Source: Candidatus Cloacimonas sp. 4484_275
Lineage (GTDB): Bacteria > Cloacimonadota > Cloacimonadia > Cloacimonadales > TCS61
Direction of reading: 5' to 3'
Length of the DNA: 9,622 bases
Assembly (NCBI GenBank): GCA_002085205.1
Contig: NATF01000020.1
Location: 1-9,622 of the forward strand
Below are positions 6,500-9,622 of this stretch, one piece after another. Position 1 is the first letter of the stretch. Each line of letters starts with the position of its first letter. Position numbers and translations under genes: made by a program. The notes below the pieces were generated by a model that did no database searches, was not told the origin of the DNA, and saw only the letters and a list, made by a program, of their open reading frames with translations.

Positions 6500-7106
6500 A
6501 TATGGCGAAAACAGCCGCTCCCAAAGCTCCGGTGATAAAAGAATTTTCGGGAACCAAAACTTCTGTTTGCAAAACACTTTCGATGGCAAATCGCATTCCG
6601 ATATTTTTGGCGACTCCGCCCGTGAAAACAACCGGTTTTTGCCAATGAAGTCGGGAAACCATGTTTTTGGTTCTTTTGGCAATGGAAAAATGTATTGATT
6701 TAATAATATCCTCAACCTTTTCTCCCTGCGAAATGAGACCGATAATTTCCGATTCCGCAAACACGACACAAGTGCTATTGATTACAATGTTTTTCTCCGA
6801 CCTGGAAGAAATTTCTCCCAAATCATCCACAGTCAGTTCCAAAATATTTGCCGCCACTTCCAGAAACCTACCTGTTCCCGCGGCGCAACGATCATTCATG
6901 ACAAAATCGAGCACTTTGCCGTTTTCTCCCAAAACTATTACTTTGGAATCTTGTCCGCCGATATCTATTACCGTGCGCGCTTCGGGAAAAAGAAAACTTA
7001 CGCCTTTGGCGTGACAGGAAATTTCCGAAATTTTCTTATCGGCAAAAGGAACAATGTTTCTGCCGTAACCTGTGGAAAAAATTCGTGAAATTTTTGTTCT
7101 TAGACT
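6498..7106 (-). pseudogene. 5'-truncated 2-hydroxyacyl-CoA dehydratase activator (BadF/HgdC type)
   Basis: Intact members are ATP-dependent [4Fe-4S] activators of 2-hydroxyacyl-CoA dehydratases or benzoyl-CoA-reductase-like enzymes, homodimers of about 255-270 residues. The in-frame stretch here gives 202 codons. It contains FSTGYGRN, ISEISCHAKG, the nucleotide-binding TVIDIGGQDSKV, FVMNDRCAAGTGRF and NSTCVVFAESE (the two cluster cysteines), VVFTGGVAKN, and the GALGAAVFAI end. The first 60-75 residues, including the GIDIGST phosphate-binding loop, are absent. An in-frame TGA lies at 7107-7109, and the sequence upstream of it in that frame reads nothing like the family. No ATG or GTG precedes the conserved part; the first usable start is a TTG at 6930, after the DIGGQDSK motif. 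It lies ten bases after the M16 stop on the same strand. Most likely it is a remnant left by a deletion; an assembly or sequencing error or a non-standard start is less likely. Confidence 0.83.
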
Positions 7107-7116
7107 TCAAATATTT

Positions 7117-9622
7117 TCAAAATAGAATATGAATGAAATAATCATCGTTAAAATATTGATTTGCAAGTTGTTGCAAAATTTTGCGATTCACTTTTTTCAG
7201 TCTTTCTTCACGCTTCAAATAATATTCGTAACCAAAGCCGAGAGCGTCGAGAGAAGAAATCGTTTGAGCCTGAGCAAGCATACTTTCTTCTTCAAACAAA
7301 CGCTGACCGCGGATAAAATTTTTGGTTTTTTGCAATTCATAGTCGGAAATACCGTTCTTTTTTACTTCAGAAAGAACCGATTTTATCAAATCGATTGCTT
7401 CATCTTCGTTAGCTTTATCCACAATGGCGGTGGCAACATAAAAACCAAGTTGTCTGATTGATTTAAAACTAAACCCGACCGAATAAGCAAGTCCTTTTTC
7501 CTCTCTCAATTTTTGAAAAAGAATCGAATTTGTGTCTCCTCCGATAATCTGCGCAAGAACATGAAAAGCCGTGTTTTTTTCGGTTTCCAAAGCGTTGCAA
7601 GCAAAGTTTCCCAAATTGATTATCGCTTGATTCGAACCTATTTTTTTTCTGCGAAAACGATTTTCGGTAGGCGATAAAATAGGATTTTGGGGTGTCTTTG
7701 TCTTATTAACTTTTTTTCCCGCAAATAAATTTTTTATAAAATCGGAAGTCCTTTCAAAATCAAAATTGCCCACAATCGTCAAAGTAAAAGGTTGAAAAAG
7801 ATATTTTTCCCGATACCAATTTTTGATTTTCGATAAAGTTACTTTCCGAATATCGCTTTTTTTTCCTTCTTTGGAGACCAGATTGCTGTTTTTCCCGAAA
7901 ATCATATTTTTCCAAAGATAACGCGCCCAATATTCCGGATAATCCTTCATTCTGTCCAGATTGCTGATGTAGGTTGATTTGAGATTTTGCAAATATTCAT
8001 TGGGAAAAATCGGCGTCAAATAGACATCGGCAAACAATTCCAAAGTTGTATAAAGATTTTCCCGAAAACATTTCATGCTTACGGCTGTGGTTTCCGTGTC
8101 GTGATGAATGCCGAAATTTATTCCGTTCAAATGACAAAAATCCAGAAATTGTCGGTAATCCCTTTTCTCGTTTCCATACAAAAGCAGTCCGGAAGAAAAC
8201 AAATTTATTCCTCTGTTTTCGATGGTTTCATTTAGTTGAGAAATCTCAAAATCCGCGGAAATTCCGATGGTGGGTTTTCCGGTTACCTTTTTGAAAATTA
8301 ATTTTATCCCGTTCGGAAGTAACTCTTCGCGAAAGTTTTCTTTTTTGGGAGTAGTATGCTTCGATTGCAATAATCTGTTTATCTTCTGTAAAATTTTATC
8401 GGAATTCAACGGTTTTGTTCCCATTTTATAAACCGCCAATTTTTCGAGAGAAAAGTATTTACGAATAACATTCATAACATCCGAAACACTAATTTTTCGG
8501 AGTTTTTGCGGATATTCGAGGAAATTCGCGTAATGCGTAAGAATCTCTTCGTTTCCCAAGCTGGAAGCCAAAGATTCCACATACTCGAAAGAATATTTGT
8601 AGGAAAAAAGAAATTCTTTTTTCTTCTCTTCGATTTGTGTTTCCGTTAAACCGAATTTGTGAAATGTGTTTAGTTCTTGAAGCGTAATTTCTATTATTTT
8701 GTCGATGGAAGCGCCTTTTTTCGGCATTATCAAAATGAGAGCGGCGCCATTGTTTTTTCCGCTGAAAGAATGAACCTTCAAATGGTCGATCAATTGTTCC
8801 CGATTAAAAAGCCGCTGATAAAGAATGGAATTTTTGCCGATTGCAAATGCTTTGAAAGCCAAATATAACGCGTTGGAATCAGGATGCGATTCGGCAACAT
8901 CGGGAAAAACAAAAGCGATTAATTCATTGGAAATTTTTTTGGAAACGGAAACGATTTTCGGTTGAACGGGAAAATCGTCATTTTCAGGTTTGATTTTCTT
9001 TATTTTTGATCGTTTCCAACTTCCAAAATAAAGATTTACGGAATCAAAAATCCGATTTTCTTGAAAATCACCCGCAACCACCAAAAAGGAATTTTCGGGA
9101 ATGTAATATTTATGATAAAAATTCATTAACTTTTCTTTGGTGGCAGATTGCAGCGATGGCAAATTACCGATTATCGGATTTTTGTAACGATTTTTTGTGA
9201 AATAATCCTGCGCTATTTTTTCCACAAAAAATTCTTCCGGATTATTATTAATCTGCTTCAATTCCTCGATTACCACCGATTTTTCCGACTGAAATTCGGT
9301 TTCGTTGAAATTTGCATTTTGCCCTATTTCCGCCAGAATTTCCAAACCTTCCGCATAATATTTTGCCGGCAAAGTAAGATAAAAACAGGTAGAATCGTAT
9401 TCGGTGTAAGCATTTATCTGACCACCCAAAAAAGTGATTTTTTCCATAATTTGATTTGCCGGAAATTTTCGAGTGGATTTGAAAACCAAATGTTCGGTAA
9501 AATGAGAAAAACCGGCTTCTTCCCTCTTTTCCCAAGCAGAACCTACTCTAATATATAATTGCAAAGAAATCAAAGGATTGGAATTATCTTTTGCATAGAT
9601 TACTTTAAACTTATTTTCTAAT
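7117..9622 (-). CDS. M16-family zinc metalloprotease, N-terminus beyond the window
   Basis: The reading frame enters from the right edge; at least 834 residues are visible. The first visible residues, LENKFKVIYAKDNSNPLISL, are the normal start of an M16 domain. The in-frame TTG at 9571 is therefore internal, and the true start, with any signal peptide, lies outside. The inverted zinc motif HxxEH is present as HFTEH (9490-9504), with a third ligand expected in the VVIEELKQ helix. The first half (M16 plus M16_C domains, to about visible residue 430) is active-type. The second half (from NFREELLPNGIKLIF) repeats the fold without HxxEH but keeps the LREEKGLAYSVGF Arg/Tyr region used for substrate binding. 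This two-module layout is that of bacterial pitrilysin-like proteases that degrade peptides in the periplasm or at the cell surface. The compartment cannot be judged here. A remnant activator gene follows by ten bases without a terminator between them. Confidence 0.93.
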   Translation of the reverse strand, partial: LENKFKVIYAKDNSNPLISLQLYIRVGSAWEKREEAGFSHFTEHLVFKSTRKFPANQIMEKITFLGGQINAYTEYDSTCFYLTLPAKYYAEGLEILAEIGQNANFNETEFQSEKSVVIEELKQINNNPEEFFVEKIAQDYFTKNRYKNPIIGNLPSLQSATKEKLMNFYHKYYIPENSFLVVAGDFQENRIFDSVNLYFGSWKRSKIKKIKPENDDFPVQPKIVSVSKKISNELIAFVFPDVAESHPDSNALYLAFKAFAIGKNSILYQRLFNREQLIDHLKVHSFSGKNNGAALILIMPKKGASIDKIIEITLQELNTFHKFGLTETQIEEKKKEFLFSYKYSFEYVESLASSLGNEEILTHYANFLEYPQKLRKISVSDVMNVIRKYFSLEKLAVYKMGTKPLNSDKILQKINRLLQSKHTTPKKENFREELLPNGIKLIFKKVTGKPTIGISADFEISQLNETIENRGINLFSSGLLLYGNEKRDYRQFLDFCHLNGINFGIHHDTETTAVSMKCFRENLYTTLELFADVYLTPIFPNEYLQNLKSTYISNLDRMKDYPEYWARYLWKNMIFGKNSNLVSKEGKKSDIRKVTLSKIKNWYREKYLFQPFTLTIVGNFDFERTSDFIKNLFAGKKVNKTKTPQNPILSPTENRFRRKKIGSNQAIINLGNFACNALETEKNTAFHVLAQIIGGDTNSILFQKLREEKGLAYSVGFSFKSIRQLGFYVATAIVDKANEDEAIDLIKSVLSEVKKNGISDYELQKTKNFIRGQRLFEEESMLAQAQTISSLDALGFGYEYYLKREERLKKVNRKILQQLANQYFNDDYFIHILF

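Noticed and set aside
6661..7014. Plus-strand open frame across the activator remnant
   Set aside because: The minus strand encodes unmistakable activator motifs here, so the plus-strand frame is a shadow.
9571..9573. TTG as start of the M16 protease
   Set aside because: The frame continues to the window edge and encodes typical M16 N-terminal sequence (LENKFKVIYAKDNSNP), so the true start lies outside.

Overview
The window is an AT-rich bacterial segment using the standard code, with TGA read as stop. It looks like a Gram-negative, probably anaerobic bacterium. The support is an outer-membrane beta-barrel protein with a terminal Phe, a heptose-biosynthesis isomerase (GmhA), a lipoprotein with a lipobox, and a remnant of an oxygen-sensitive 2-hydroxyacyl-CoA dehydratase activator. 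The architecture of the large surface protein and the scattered TCATCCTGAGC-type intergenic repeats recall the FCB group, perhaps Candidatus Cloacimonadota. That placement is an impression from memory, not a database result.

Layout, left to right. 1-265 is a non-coding leader with one arm of a long inverted repeat, a small hairpin and a 12-bp tandem duplication. 266-3526 (+) encodes a 1086-residue predicted outer-membrane barrel protein. 3527-3881 is a repeat-rich intergenic region; its left part carries the partner arm of the inverted repeat, so the barrel gene sits between inverted copies of one sequence. 3882-5543 (+) is a tight three-gene cluster: gmhA, dtd (19-nt gap) and a YihX-like HAD phosphatase (ATGA overlap with dtd). 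5598-6434 (+) is a lipoprotein of unknown function, preceded by a palindrome over a TATAAT box and followed by a good intrinsic terminator.

From 6498 to the right edge everything is on the minus strand. A two-repeat M16 zinc protease enters from the right edge (7117-9622, N-terminus outside the window). Ten bases after its stop lies a 202-codon remnant of a BadF/HgdC-type activator. It keeps both cluster cysteines but lacks about 60-75 N-terminal residues and has no good start codon.

The plus-strand genes share an envelope theme: surface barrel, LPS heptose synthesis and lipoprotein. The Dtd and HAD enzymes are housekeeping or metabolite-repair activities that appear to be translated with gmhA. 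I found no CRISPR array, tRNA, rRNA, transposase or recognisable defence system. The points most worth a second look are the inverted repeats flanking the barrel gene, the composite 186-bp repeat, the truncated activator and the unknown lipoprotein.
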